Shown here piece after piece: positions 20,346 to 29,289 of a stretch of DNA of 64,000 nt. Location: contig NZ_BPLU01000067.1 in assembly GCF_019656315.1 (NCBI RefSeq), forward strand, positions 253,420 through 317,419, given 5' to 3'. Position 1 is the first letter of the stretch. Every line of letters starts with the position of its first letter. Origin of the DNA: Flavobacterium sp. UMI-01 (lineage in GTDB: Bacteria; Bacteroidota; Bacteroidia; Flavobacteriales; Flavobacteriaceae). The translations under genes were made by a program, and so were the position numbers. Below the pieces are notes generated by a model. The model saw only the letters and a list, made by a program, of their open reading frames with translations, did no database searches and had not been told where the DNA came from.

Positions 20346-22925
20346 TTATTGTATTACTTCCAAATTAATTTTCACAAAATCGTCAGAGGATTTCCCCACA
20401 CCTATTTCAAATTTACCAGGTTCTACCGCCAGCTTGTCTTTTGCAAAATCATAAAAAGATAGGTCATCTGGAGTAATAGTGAAATCTACTCTAACACTTT
20501 CTTGTGGGTTTAACGAAACTCTTTTGATTCCTCTTAAACTTTTTAAAGGTCGCACTTCTTTGCTTTCTACATCTTTTACATACAACTGTACCACTTCGTC
20601 TCCTTTGTATTTTCCTGTATTCTTTACATCAACAGATAAAACAGTAGTTTCATTAGTTGCCATTTTAGACTTAGACAGTTTTACATTCGCGTATTCAAAT
20701 TGGGTATAACTCAAACCATAGCCAAAAGGATAGAGTGTTTGTCCTTCAAAATAACGATAGGTTCTTCCTTTCATGCTATAATTGACAAACTGAGGCAAAT
20801 CTTTAAATGTTTTGTAAAAAGTAACTGGAAGTCTTCCAGAAGGATTGACCTCTCCAAACAACACATTCGCAAGGGCCGTTCCTCCTAATTCACCTGGATA
20901 CCAAGCTTCAACGATAGCTGCTAAATTTTCGTTTTCCCAATTAACCGCTAAAGCACTACCATTTAACAACACCAATACCACTGGCTTTCCAGTGGCATGA
21001 AGTTTTTTCAATAATTGTTTTTGCACTTCAGGCAACTCAATATTGGTACGGTCACCACCTTTGAATCCTTCCCATTTCACAGGCATTTCTTCTCCTTCCA
21101 CATTAGGTGAAATCCCACCTACAAAAACAACCACATCCGATTTTTGAGCGATGGCGATTGCATTATCAAAAGACGATGTTGTAGGCTGTTTCCAAAGCAA
21201 TTTTAATTTGGCTGGATAACCGGAATGAACATATTCAATGTTGATTGGATATTTTTTTCCTTTGGTCAGTGTAACCTTTTTTTGAATTAATTTACGAGTT
21301 GGTTTCGTCCAGTTGTCAATTTTTAAATTGCCAATGCTCATTTTGTATTGGGAGTCGGCTTCCAATGCAAAAACATACTCACCTGTAACATCCACTACAA
21401 TTTCACCAGACACCTTTACTGAAAAATTATTATCATTTAATCCTTGAATTGGATGTAAATTCCAATTGGAATTAATCGTCGTTTCTATTCGGGTTTGTAA
21501 AGGACTACCCGAAAAGTCCGAATTGTTATAGTAGGCTACTTCTAAACCCGCATTCTTCCCACTTTTTAAAAAGGTTGCAGGAATCAACGATAACGCTGCT
21601 GTCGTATCAATTAACTGACAGCCTGTTTCATAATACACTTTAGTAGTTGGAGAAACCTTTGTTTTGATACCATCAAGTGGCGTGATATAAGAACCTGGAA
21701 AACCATTGTAGTTCCCCAATAAAACATCCAAATCATTGGCATTGGGTCCGATAACAGCAATCGAGTTGAGATTTTTATTTAATGGCAAGGTTTGATTGGC
21801 ATTTTTCAATAAAACAATCGATTTTTCAGCTGTTTCTAGTGCCAAAGCACGATGCTTTTCAGAACTCACCACACGCATAGGAATACTGGCGTAAGGCACT
21901 AGTTCGACAGGGTCAAACATACCTAGTTTAAATCGGGCTAAAAAGATACGTTTAAGCGACACATCAATTTCAGACTCTTTGATTACTCCTTTTTGAACAG
22001 CCGAAACCAAATAACTGTATCTATTACCACAATTCAAATCGCAACCTGCTTGTACGGCAACTGCTGCGGCTTCTTCTTTTGAATCTACATAATTATGGTA
22101 ATCGTGAATGTCTCTAATGGCATTACAATCCGAAACGACGAAACCTTCAAAACCCCATTTTTTTCTTAAAATATCATCCAACAATTCATGACTCGCACAA
22201 CAAGGTTTCCCCATATAACGGTTGTAAGCCCCCATGATGGAATAGGCTTTTCCTTCCATGATAGTCGCTCTAAAAGCGGGTAAATAGGTATCGTACAAAT
22301 CTCGTTTGTTGGTGATGGCATCAAAATAATGTCTTTCAGGTTCAGGACCACTGTGCACCGCAAAATGTTTGGGTGTTGCAACCAATTTCAAATATTTGGA
22401 ATCGTTTCCTTGTAAGCCTTTGATGAAATTCACACCCATTAAAGCCGTTAAATACGGGTCTTCACCATAGGTTTCCTGACCGCGTCCCCAACGTGGGTCT
22501 CTAAAAATATTGACATTAGGAGTCCAATAGGTTAAACCTTCGTATCTTTTATATGAATTGTTTCTTTGTGCTTCGTGGTGTTTGGCACGTGCTTCATCAG
22601 AAATCACAGAAGCCGATTTGAAAATTAAATCTGGATCAAAAGTAGCCGCAAGTCCAATAGCCTGTGGAAAAACCGTTGCTTTCCCTGCTCGCGCCACGCC
22701 ATGCAAACATTCGTTCCAATATTCATGGGCAGGAACTTGTAAACGCGGAATAGCAGGAGCATTATTCATCATTTGTCCCACTTTTTCCTCCAAAGTCATT
22801 CGGGCAACCAAATCATCGACACGCTTTTCAAATGATAAGGAAGTATCCAAATAAGGTAGTTTTTCTTGTGCAAAACTGATACAAGACTGTAAAACAATTA
22901 ACCAAACTAATGTAATTCTATTCAT
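20346..22925 (-). CDS. GH3 beta-glycosidase (beta-xylosidase-like) with inserted PA14 domain
   Basis: An 859-residue GH3 enzyme with a signal peptide ending CISFAQ. The N-terminal barrel (about 25-330) includes NECLHGVARAG, FRDPRWGRGQETYGEDP and nucleophile D266 in VVSDCNAI. The C-terminal domain starts near 360 and is interrupted by a PA14 domain (about 445-585). A fibronectin III-like domain ends the protein. The SDCNAI nucleophile context and the NECLHG motif are typical of the beta-xylosidase/alpha-arabinosidase/beta-glucosidase branch of GH3. Some GH3 enzymes of N-glycan loci remove beta-1,2-xylose from plant-type N-glycans, a possible role here. It differs clearly from the GH3 at 12370-15057. 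Confidence 0.91.
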   Translation of the reverse strand: MNRITLVWLIVLQSCISFAQEKLPYLDTSLSFEKRVDDLVARMTLEEKVGQMMNNAPAIPRLQVPAHEYWNECLHGVARAGKATVFPQAIGLAATFDPDLIFKSASVISDEARAKHHEAQRNNSYKRYEGLTYWTPNVNIFRDPRWGRGQETYGEDPYLTALMGVNFIKGLQGNDSKYLKLVATPKHFAVHSGPEPERHYFDAITNKRDLYDTYLPAFRATIMEGKAYSIMGAYNRYMGKPCCASHELLDDILRKKWGFEGFVVSDCNAIRDIHDYHNYVDSKEEAAAVAVQAGCDLNCGNRYSYLVSAVQKGVIKESEIDVSLKRIFLARFKLGMFDPVELVPYASIPMRVVSSEKHRALALETAEKSIVLLKNANQTLPLNKNLNSIAVIGPNANDLDVLLGNYNGFPGSYITPLDGIKTKVSPTTKVYYETGCQLIDTTAALSLIPATFLKSGKNAGLEVAYYNNSDFSGSPLQTRIETTINSNWNLHPIQGLNDNNFSVKVSGEIVVDVTGEYVFALEADSQYKMSIGNLKIDNWTKPTRKLIQKKVTLTKGKKYPINIEYVHSGYPAKLKLLWKQPTTSSFDNAIAIAQKSDVVVFVGGISPNVEGEEMPVKWEGFKGGDRTNIELPEVQKQLLKKLHATGKPVVLVLLNGSALAVNWENENLAAIVEAWYPGELGGTALANVLFGEVNPSGRLPVTFYKTFKDLPQFVNYSMKGRTYRYFEGQTLYPFGYGLSYTQFEYANVKLSKSKMATNETTVLSVDVKNTGKYKGDEVVQLYVKDVESKEVRPLKSLRGIKRVSLNPQESVRVDFTITPDDLSFYDFAKDKLAVEPGKFEIGVGKSSDDFVKINLEVIQ

Positions 22926-22935
22926 ATTCCTGTTT

Positions 22936-24558
22936 TTACTTGAATGTTGCTTTTAATACGATAGGGTAACTTTCTCCATTGACTGCGGGCATGTTGATGT
23001 TTAAGCCTTCTTGGGTTTGTTTGAACCATATAGTACGACCATCGTATATCTGGATTAAGGTTTTAAGATTCCCCGGATTGACTTTACTGGATTTTCCAAA
23101 CGAAGGAATTACAAACTCCCCTTTGGAAGGGTTCATCACGATGATGTAAAAATCATTTCCTTTTGTGGTAAACCGAACTTCATCAGTTGAAAATGCTGGC
23201 GTTGCTGTAGTACGCTGATTAAAATGCTCGCCTTGTTTTTGAGAATCAGTGGCGTTTCTAAGTTCTCCTTCTACGGTTTCTACTTTTTCGCCACGAACAC
23301 TTTTACCATCGCCATAGACTTTCCAAGGACGGGTGCCGTAAATCGCTTCGCCATTTATTTTTAACCAACCACCTACGGTTTTCACCACTTCTTTTATTTC
23401 GTAAGGAATGGTTCCATCAGGATTTAATTCCATACTCAGCAAAAGGTTTCCGTTCTTGCTTACTGCCTCAATTAGCATTTCTAAGATGGTACGAGCGTTG
23501 TGCGTGAGATGACGGTCTTTTTTGTAAAACCAATCGGTAAATGTAATTTCCGATTGCCAGGGTTCGTCTCGTAAGGTATTGCTACCGCCAGATTCCACTT
23601 CATTAACAGTTCCTTTTTCTTTTCTTTTTAATAACATTACCGCATCAATGGTTCCATTTTGTTTAAGGCTGTTGCTGTACAATTTGCGCGCTACTTCTTT
23701 GCCGTATTCGCCATAGGTAAAGTTTAATCCGTCGTTATATAATAAATCGGGTTTGTATTTATTAACGAGTTCTAAATGGCGTTCAAGCCAGTTTTTCTTG
23801 ATTTTTTCGATAGTTTCAGGCGTTCTGTTTTCTGGTGCAGGACCGTACAAATCAGCAGGGTCTAATCCTTCCCACCAAAGTCCTTTGCCATCCGCTTTTT
23901 TTAAACGAGCATCGTACGGAATTCCCGCTTTTCCCCCTGTTTTATCCGAACCAAAAGCAGGTTCCCACCAATTTAAAAAACGATCATCATGACTGGTAAC
24001 CCCAAATTTTAAATGGGCTTTGCGAGTTGCTTTTTCAAAAGCACCAATGATATCTTTTTTAGGTCCCACATTAACCGAATTCCAAGGATGAAAAGAAGAA
24101 TCAAACAAATCATAATGGTCGTGATGATTTGCCAATGCTACTATGTATTTCGCCCCGTTTTCTTTTGAAAAATTGACTAGATATTCGGCATCAAAATTTT
24201 CGGCTTTCCAAAGGTTGATAACATCTTTGAAACCAAATTGGGAAGGATGTCCATAGGTTTGTAGATGATATGGATAGGCCATTTTTCCAAACTTTTGTTT
24301 GCCTACATCTTGCATATACATATGTCTTGCGTACCAACCTCCGCCTTGTTCGGGTACACTTTGAGGTCCCCAATGAAACCAAATTCCAAATTTGGCATCC
24401 CGAAACCATTTGGGACATTCGTATTGATTGGCCAATTTGTCCCAAGACTCCTCTTTTTCTTGCGCAAGAGCTGATTCCACCGGAACTAGAAGCACTAGAC
24501 ACAGCAGTACCATCTTTAAAAAAGAAGGATTGGGTTTATTTGTAAAAAATCGGTTCAT
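22936..24558 (-). CDS. GH29 alpha-L-fucosidase
   Basis: A 540-residue GH29 fucosidase, the longest of the three. A signal peptide spans about residues 12-33; an internal ATG at codon 16 is a possible start. GH29 motifs are KFGIWFHWGPQSVPE, ALANHHDHYDLFDS and LLYNDGLNF with the probable nucleophile D276. NGNLLLSMELNPDGTI replaces the usual LLNVGP motif. A C-terminal beta-sandwich (about 400-540) is present. The ATG directly abuts the stop codon of the downstream sulfatase with no gap. The altered LLSMELNPDG motif sets it apart from the other two copies and may reflect a different fucose linkage. Confidence 0.9.
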   Translation of the reverse strand: MNRFFTNKPNPSFLKMVLLCLVLLVPVESALAQEKEESWDKLANQYECPKWFRDAKFGIWFHWGPQSVPEQGGGWYARHMYMQDVGKQKFGKMAYPYHLQTYGHPSQFGFKDVINLWKAENFDAEYLVNFSKENGAKYIVALANHHDHYDLFDSSFHPWNSVNVGPKKDIIGAFEKATRKAHLKFGVTSHDDRFLNWWEPAFGSDKTGGKAGIPYDARLKKADGKGLWWEGLDPADLYGPAPENRTPETIEKIKKNWLERHLELVNKYKPDLLYNDGLNFTYGEYGKEVARKLYSNSLKQNGTIDAVMLLKRKEKGTVNEVESGGSNTLRDEPWQSEITFTDWFYKKDRHLTHNARTILEMLIEAVSKNGNLLLSMELNPDGTIPYEIKEVVKTVGGWLKINGEAIYGTRPWKVYGDGKSVRGEKVETVEGELRNATDSQKQGEHFNQRTTATPAFSTDEVRFTTKGNDFYIIVMNPSKGEFVIPSFGKSSKVNPGNLKTLIQIYDGRTIWFKQTQEGLNINMPAVNGESYPIVLKATFK

Positions 24559-26076
24559 TTATTTTTTATTTTTAAAATCAAAATCTTCAGGGTAGTCAAA
24601 AAGTCCAAATTCTTTCTTAGACAAATCGGCTGGGTCTCCATTTTCTTTAATTAATTTTTGTAATTCTTGCAACAAATCTTTTCGAATGTTTTGATATTTT
24701 TTAACCTCAGCCAAGTTTTTAAGTTCCCAAGGGTCTTTGACCACATCAAACAATTGATAGGTAAAAACATCGTGTTTTGCACTGACAATCAATTTGTAAT
24801 TTCCTTTGCGAACAGCTCTGTGTCCGCCACCTGCATTCCAAGTTTGTTTTGGGTTTAATAAATCACCAGGCCACGAATTGTAAGCGTACAACATACTGTT
24901 TCTAACTTCCTTTTTCTCTCCTTTGATTACGGGAGTCAAATCTTTGGACTGAACTGAACTCGGAATTTCAAATCCTGTCAAACCACATAAGGTAGGAAAC
25001 ACATCATGCAAATAAGCTAAGGCTTTGTTCTTTTTGTTTTTAGGGATTTGGGGACCGCAAAAAATCAAGGGTACATTTACGCTATGCTCATACACGCTTT
25101 GTTTTCCTAATAATCCGTGTTGTCCTAACGCTAATCCATTGTCACCCGAAAAAACAATAATAGTATTATCGGCTTGTCCAGTTTCTTCCAGCGCTTTTAA
25201 AATACGTCCGATTTGATGGTCAGTTGCCGTAATCATCGCATAATAATCTGCAATTTCTTTTTGGACAGCCGTTTCCGTTCGAGGAAAAGGAATCAACACC
25301 TCATCTCTAATCTTATCATCCGCAATTTCAAATGGATGCTGCGGCATGAAATTTTTAGGCAATTTGATTTTATCTTGGGGATACATTTCTTCGTATTCCT
25401 TGGGAGGTGTGCGAGGGTCATGCGGTGCTGTAAACGCCACATACATTAAAAAAGGTTTTGCTTCTTTGTAATTTTTTAAAAAACCAACCGCAGCATCTCC
25501 AAAAACTTCGCTACTGAATTTCTCTTTATCAAAATAGGGCGCGGACCAACCTGTAGCGGGTTCATAATCTTTCACTTTTGTGCCAAAATGCGTTGTCATA
25601 CCGCCTATAAAGGCCGATTTGATATGACTAAAACCTCTTTCTAACCAAATTTCGCCATTGTGCTGTTTTCCTGTAGCAAAGGTGGTGTACCCATGGTCTT
25701 TGAAAAATTCTGGAAAGGTGAGTAAATCGCTTTTGCCTTCCTCTTCTTTTGGAAAAGCAAACTGAGCATACACATTGGGTTCAATCGTAAAATAAGGTCT
25801 TCCCGTCATCAACATCGCTCTACTAGGCGAACAAACGGCTGCTGTAGTAGCTCCCAAAATATAGGAATTGGTAAAGGAGGTTCCGCTTTGAACCAGTTTA
25901 TCCATATTAGGTGTTTTAACATCGTATTTATCCATAGCCCCAATAGTGCCTCCGCGCTGATCGTCTGTGAACAAGAAAAGAATGTTGGGTTTTTTAGACG
26001 CTTCTTGAGCCTTAGTCGTACAAAGACCTAAAAAGACAAAGCTTAGAATTAGTACTATTGGGATGGTATTGCGCAT
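24559..26076 (-). CDS. Type I sulfatase, subfamily uncertain
   Basis: A 505-residue secreted sulfatase with a signal peptide ending CTTKAQ. Metal ligands are in LFTDDQRGGTIGAM, and the formylglycine motif is C82-S-P-S-R in AAVCSPSRAMLMTGRP. FATGKQHNGE replaces the usual GKWHLG text, keeping Lys and His, and FSGDNGLALGQHGLLGKQ gives the remaining metal site. I do not recognise the S1 subfamily with confidence. The gene lies between two GH29 fucosidase genes, so desulfation may precede or follow removal of a fucose. The sulfated sugar is unknown. Confidence 0.87.
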   Translation of the reverse strand: MRNTIPIVLILSFVFLGLCTTKAQEASKKPNILFLFTDDQRGGTIGAMDKYDVKTPNMDKLVQSGTSFTNSYILGATTAAVCSPSRAMLMTGRPYFTIEPNVYAQFAFPKEEEGKSDLLTFPEFFKDHGYTTFATGKQHNGEIWLERGFSHIKSAFIGGMTTHFGTKVKDYEPATGWSAPYFDKEKFSSEVFGDAAVGFLKNYKEAKPFLMYVAFTAPHDPRTPPKEYEEMYPQDKIKLPKNFMPQHPFEIADDKIRDEVLIPFPRTETAVQKEIADYYAMITATDHQIGRILKALEETGQADNTIIVFSGDNGLALGQHGLLGKQSVYEHSVNVPLIFCGPQIPKNKKNKALAYLHDVFPTLCGLTGFEIPSSVQSKDLTPVIKGEKKEVRNSMLYAYNSWPGDLLNPKQTWNAGGGHRAVRKGNYKLIVSAKHDVFTYQLFDVVKDPWELKNLAEVKKYQNIRKDLLQELQKLIKENGDPADLSKKEFGLFDYPEDFDFKNKK

Positions 26077-26100
26077 TTTAATTTTATTTAAATCGAAATT

Positions 26101-27180
26101 TTACTTTTCCTTTTTCAACATTTTGCCTACTTCAATTAATATTTTTGCAGATTCTTTAGGCACAATTCCGTTGCCATCAGGACCTACATTTAATAAAAAA
26201 TTGCCGCCTTTGCTAGTGATGTCTTTTAATTTATCATAAACTACCTGCGGCGATTTCCAATCGGTATCTTTGATTTTGAATCCCCAAGAATCGTTCATCG
26301 TATAGCAAGCTTCCCAGTAATAATCTACTTTGCTGTCCAAATGAAACTGTTCTGGTGTGCCAAAATCTTTTTTGAATTTGTCTCTCTTAGAAACACGGTT
26401 ATTGATAATGATGTTGGGTTTTAGTTCGCGAATATATTGGTACAAATCATTTCCGTCTTCTAGTGTCCACCAATTTACCCAGTCAGCATCAAACCAAATT
26501 ATTTCAGTATCGTAATTTTCAATCAATTCTTTAATTTGATTTTTCATGTAGGTAACATATTCCTCTTTTCTACCTTCTTTCATCTCGGTCAAACCCCAAG
26601 CCAGTTTATTTTCCTTTTCATTCCACCCTGGTTTTTGAGCCGGATGGTGCCAATCAGAAATACTGTAATAAGTTCCAAAATGAATCCCTTCTTTTCGACA
26701 AGCATCGGCTAATTCTTTAATGAAATCTCTGCCTTTCATCGGAGAATTGGCAATGTCAAAATCCGTGTATTTGGAATCCCATAAAGCAAAACCTTCGTGG
26801 TGTTTGGTCGTAATTACTAAATATTTCATGCCTGCTTTTTTAGCCAGCTTCACAATTTTTGTAGCATTAAAATCTTTAGGATTCCAAGTGTTAATCAGCT
26901 TAGCATATTCCTCAGTAGGAATGTCTTGATTGCCTTGAATCCACTCGGCATAACGCCCTTTATCATTGCCTTTGTAAATGCCTCCCAACTGACTGTACAA
27001 ACCAAAATGAATAAACATTCCATATTTTGCATCATTGAACCATTGCATTCTTTTGCTAAAATCAGCTTGAGATTCTTCTAAATAATTCACTTTGTTTTGA
27101 GCCATCGTCGTGTTGGCCATCAAGGCACAAACGCATAAGGCGATACTCTTATGTTTAAGTTGTTGCAAAAAATTATTCAT
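26101..27180 (-). CDS. GH29 alpha-L-fucosidase, short form
   Basis: A 359-residue GH29 protein, essentially the catalytic barrel alone. The signal peptide ends ANTTMAQ. Motifs are KYGMFIHFGLYSQ, ITTKHHEGFALWDS, IIWFDADW with nucleophile D231, and GGNFLLNVGPDGNG near the C-terminus. Typical GH29 enzymes of 420-480 residues carry a C-terminal beta-sandwich, which is absent here. Nothing suggests a frameshift: the frame ends cleanly 24 bp before the next gene. The start overlaps the upstream sulfatase stop by 8 bp. Compact GH29 proteins of this kind occur in Bacteroidota; the linkage specificity is unknown. Confidence 0.91.
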   Translation of the reverse strand: MNNFLQQLKHKSIALCVCALMANTTMAQNKVNYLEESQADFSKRMQWFNDAKYGMFIHFGLYSQLGGIYKGNDKGRYAEWIQGNQDIPTEEYAKLINTWNPKDFNATKIVKLAKKAGMKYLVITTKHHEGFALWDSKYTDFDIANSPMKGRDFIKELADACRKEGIHFGTYYSISDWHHPAQKPGWNEKENKLAWGLTEMKEGRKEEYVTYMKNQIKELIENYDTEIIWFDADWVNWWTLEDGNDLYQYIRELKPNIIINNRVSKRDKFKKDFGTPEQFHLDSKVDYYWEACYTMNDSWGFKIKDTDWKSPQVVYDKLKDITSKGGNFLLNVGPDGNGIVPKESAKILIEVGKMLKKEK

Positions 27181-28804
27181 GGTTTTCAGTTTTTGTAGTT
27201 GTAGCTTTTTTTAAATAGGATAAATTGAGTTGGTCACTATCTCCATATTTAGTTCTCATTTTTTCTAATTGTTGGTGCATTTCCTTTCTTACTTTTTGAT
27301 AAGCAGGGTCATCGTACACGTTTTTCATTTCTGAAGGGTCTTTGTCTAAATCGTACAATTCCCATTGGTCGATGTCATAATAAAAATGAATTAACTTATA
27401 GCGATCGGTTCGTACTCCATAATGACGTTTTACATGGTGTTCTCCTGGAAATTCATAATAGGTGTAATAAATCGCATCGCGCCATTCGCTAGCTTTACCT
27501 GCCATTAATTTTCTTAACGACTCTCCTTGAACTTCTTTGGGTATTGGCACTCCTGCATAATCCAGAAAAGTAGGAGCAAAATCTAAATTTTGAACCAATT
27601 CATCAATAACTGTACCTGCCTTAATTTCTTTGGGGTATTTAACTAAAATGGGCGTTCTAAAAGATTCTTCATACATGAATCGTTTGTCGAACCAGCCGTG
27701 TTCTCCCAAATAAAATCCTTGATCTGAGGTGTAAACCACAATGGTATTTTCTTCTAAACCATTTGCTTTCAAATAATCCAGAATTTCCCCAACACCATCA
27801 TCCACTGACTGAACACTTCTTAAATAATCGTGCATGTAACGATTGTATTTCCAAAGTGCTAATTCTTTTCCCTCTAAGTTTTTCGATTTAAAATCAGCAA
27901 TAATAGGGTTGTAGTAGGCATCCCAAGCGGCTTTTTGCTTGGCATCCATTCTGTCGTATTTTCTTTGAAAATTGTTTCGGTATTGGGTTTTGATGGTTCC
28001 TTCTTTGTCTAACATTTTTAAATCATAGACCAAATCCATATCTTCAAAGATGCTCATTTTTTGAGTGGAAGCCGCTAATCTACCTTCGTAGTTATCAAAG
28101 AAATTAGCCGGTGGTGTAAAGGTTTTATCCTCGAAAAGGGTGAAATATTTTTCTTCGGGCATCCAAGTTCGGTGCGGTGCTTTTTGATGGTATAACAACA
28201 AGAAGGGCTTGTCTTTTTCTCTTTTGTTTTTGAGCCAATTCAGCGCTATGTCGGTCGTGATTTGGGTAACATAGCCGGGAATGTTCTTTTTGACTCCATT
28301 CTCAATAAAATCAGGGGAATAATATTCTCCTTGCCCTGGCAACACATTCGAATAATCAAAACCTTGAGGCAAACCATCCATGTGAATTTTTCCAATCAAA
28401 GCCGTTTGATACCCTGATTTTTGCAAGGATTTTGCAAAATTGTCCTGATCCCAATTGAATTCACTCACATTGTCTATTTTGCCATTGACAAAACTGTGTT
28501 TTCCTGTAAGCATCACGGCTCGACTAGGCGCACAAATGGAATTGGTTACATAGCCTTTGTTAAAAATAGCACCTTCCTTGGCGATTCTGTCAATATTTGG
28601 GGTGTTGTTTAAACCATGACCATAAGCACTGATGGCTTGATAAGCATGGTCATCGCTCATGATAAAAACAATGTTGGGTCTGGTTGCCTTGACCATTTCT
28701 TTCTTTCCAACACAACTGGTGAAGAAAGAAACGCTCAATAGCAAAAAAAACGGACTAATTTTCTTTCTCAAAAAAGAGGCATTACTAAGTGGTATTTGAA
28801 TCAT
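27173..28804 (-). CDS. Type I sulfatase lipoprotein, GlcNAc-6-O-sulfatase-like
   Basis: A 543-residue sulfatase and the first gene of the downstream minus-strand block. The N-terminus carries a lipobox (FFTSC, Cys31), so unlike the other four sulfatases it is probably a lipoprotein. Metal ligands are in IMSDDHAYQAISAYG. The formylglycine motif is C91-A-P-S-R in NSICAPSRAVMLTG. YSNVLPGQGEYYSPDF and YTSDQGFYLGEHGWFDKR match the N-acetylglucosamine-6-sulfatase group. The Ala after Cys varies from CTPSR but is allowed in the C-x-[PA]-S-R consensus. It shares an 8-bp overlap with the GH29 gene and is preceded by a 485-bp non-coding gap. Confidence 0.88.
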   Translation of the reverse strand: MIQIPLSNASFLRKKISPFFLLLSVSFFTSCVGKKEMVKATRPNIVFIMSDDHAYQAISAYGHGLNNTPNIDRIAKEGAIFNKGYVTNSICAPSRAVMLTGKHSFVNGKIDNVSEFNWDQDNFAKSLQKSGYQTALIGKIHMDGLPQGFDYSNVLPGQGEYYSPDFIENGVKKNIPGYVTQITTDIALNWLKNKREKDKPFLLLYHQKAPHRTWMPEEKYFTLFEDKTFTPPANFFDNYEGRLAASTQKMSIFEDMDLVYDLKMLDKEGTIKTQYRNNFQRKYDRMDAKQKAAWDAYYNPIIADFKSKNLEGKELALWKYNRYMHDYLRSVQSVDDGVGEILDYLKANGLEENTIVVYTSDQGFYLGEHGWFDKRFMYEESFRTPILVKYPKEIKAGTVIDELVQNLDFAPTFLDYAGVPIPKEVQGESLRKLMAGKASEWRDAIYYTYYEFPGEHHVKRHYGVRTDRYKLIHFYYDIDQWELYDLDKDPSEMKNVYDDPAYQKVRKEMHQQLEKMRTKYGDSDQLNLSYLKKATTTKTENHE

Positions 28805-29289
28805 TCCTATTTATTTAAAGACTATAAATTACACTATCAAAACTTATTGGTATGCTGAGCGTACTTTACTTTCTAATTTTTATTTTCTACAATTGAAAGA
28901 ACTTTACAATTTACGTATAATCTCATTATTTTGATGTCCTCACAAGCAAAAGGTTTAAAGATTAAAGGAGCTATCATGTATAAGAAGCCCAACTTTTAAA
29001 AACCCAAACAAGTGCTATTCAATCTTACTGTTATAAAGTAAATAACAAATCAGGAGTCTCTAAAATTAGTTCGACCAATAACAACTATAAAAAGGTGTTC
29101 GTCAAAAAAAAGCGTTTTTATATAAGAATTACGTGCTTAAACACCCGCTTTGTCGTCAAAGTAGATTCAAAAACCAATAAAAAGCCGATTAGGATTTGGC
29201 ACACTGAGTTTGGGCTAAGTGGATGTGAGCCGCTATCAGCTTGACCAAATCTCTAAAGCGAAGGAAATAAAAAGGTTAGAATTAAAAAA
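28805..29289. other. 485-bp gap splitting the minus-strand cluster, with a start-less open frame
   Basis: This is the only large gap in an otherwise closely packed 41-kb run. No complete gene was found. On the plus strand, 28984-29244 is open for 86 codons up to a TGA but has no ATG at its beginning; the translated text is lysine-rich and not recognised. It may be chance or a gene remnant. No exact match to the TAnnTTTG promoter element facing the sulfatase gene at 28804 was found, so whether the downstream block has its own promoter is open. Confidence 0.5.
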
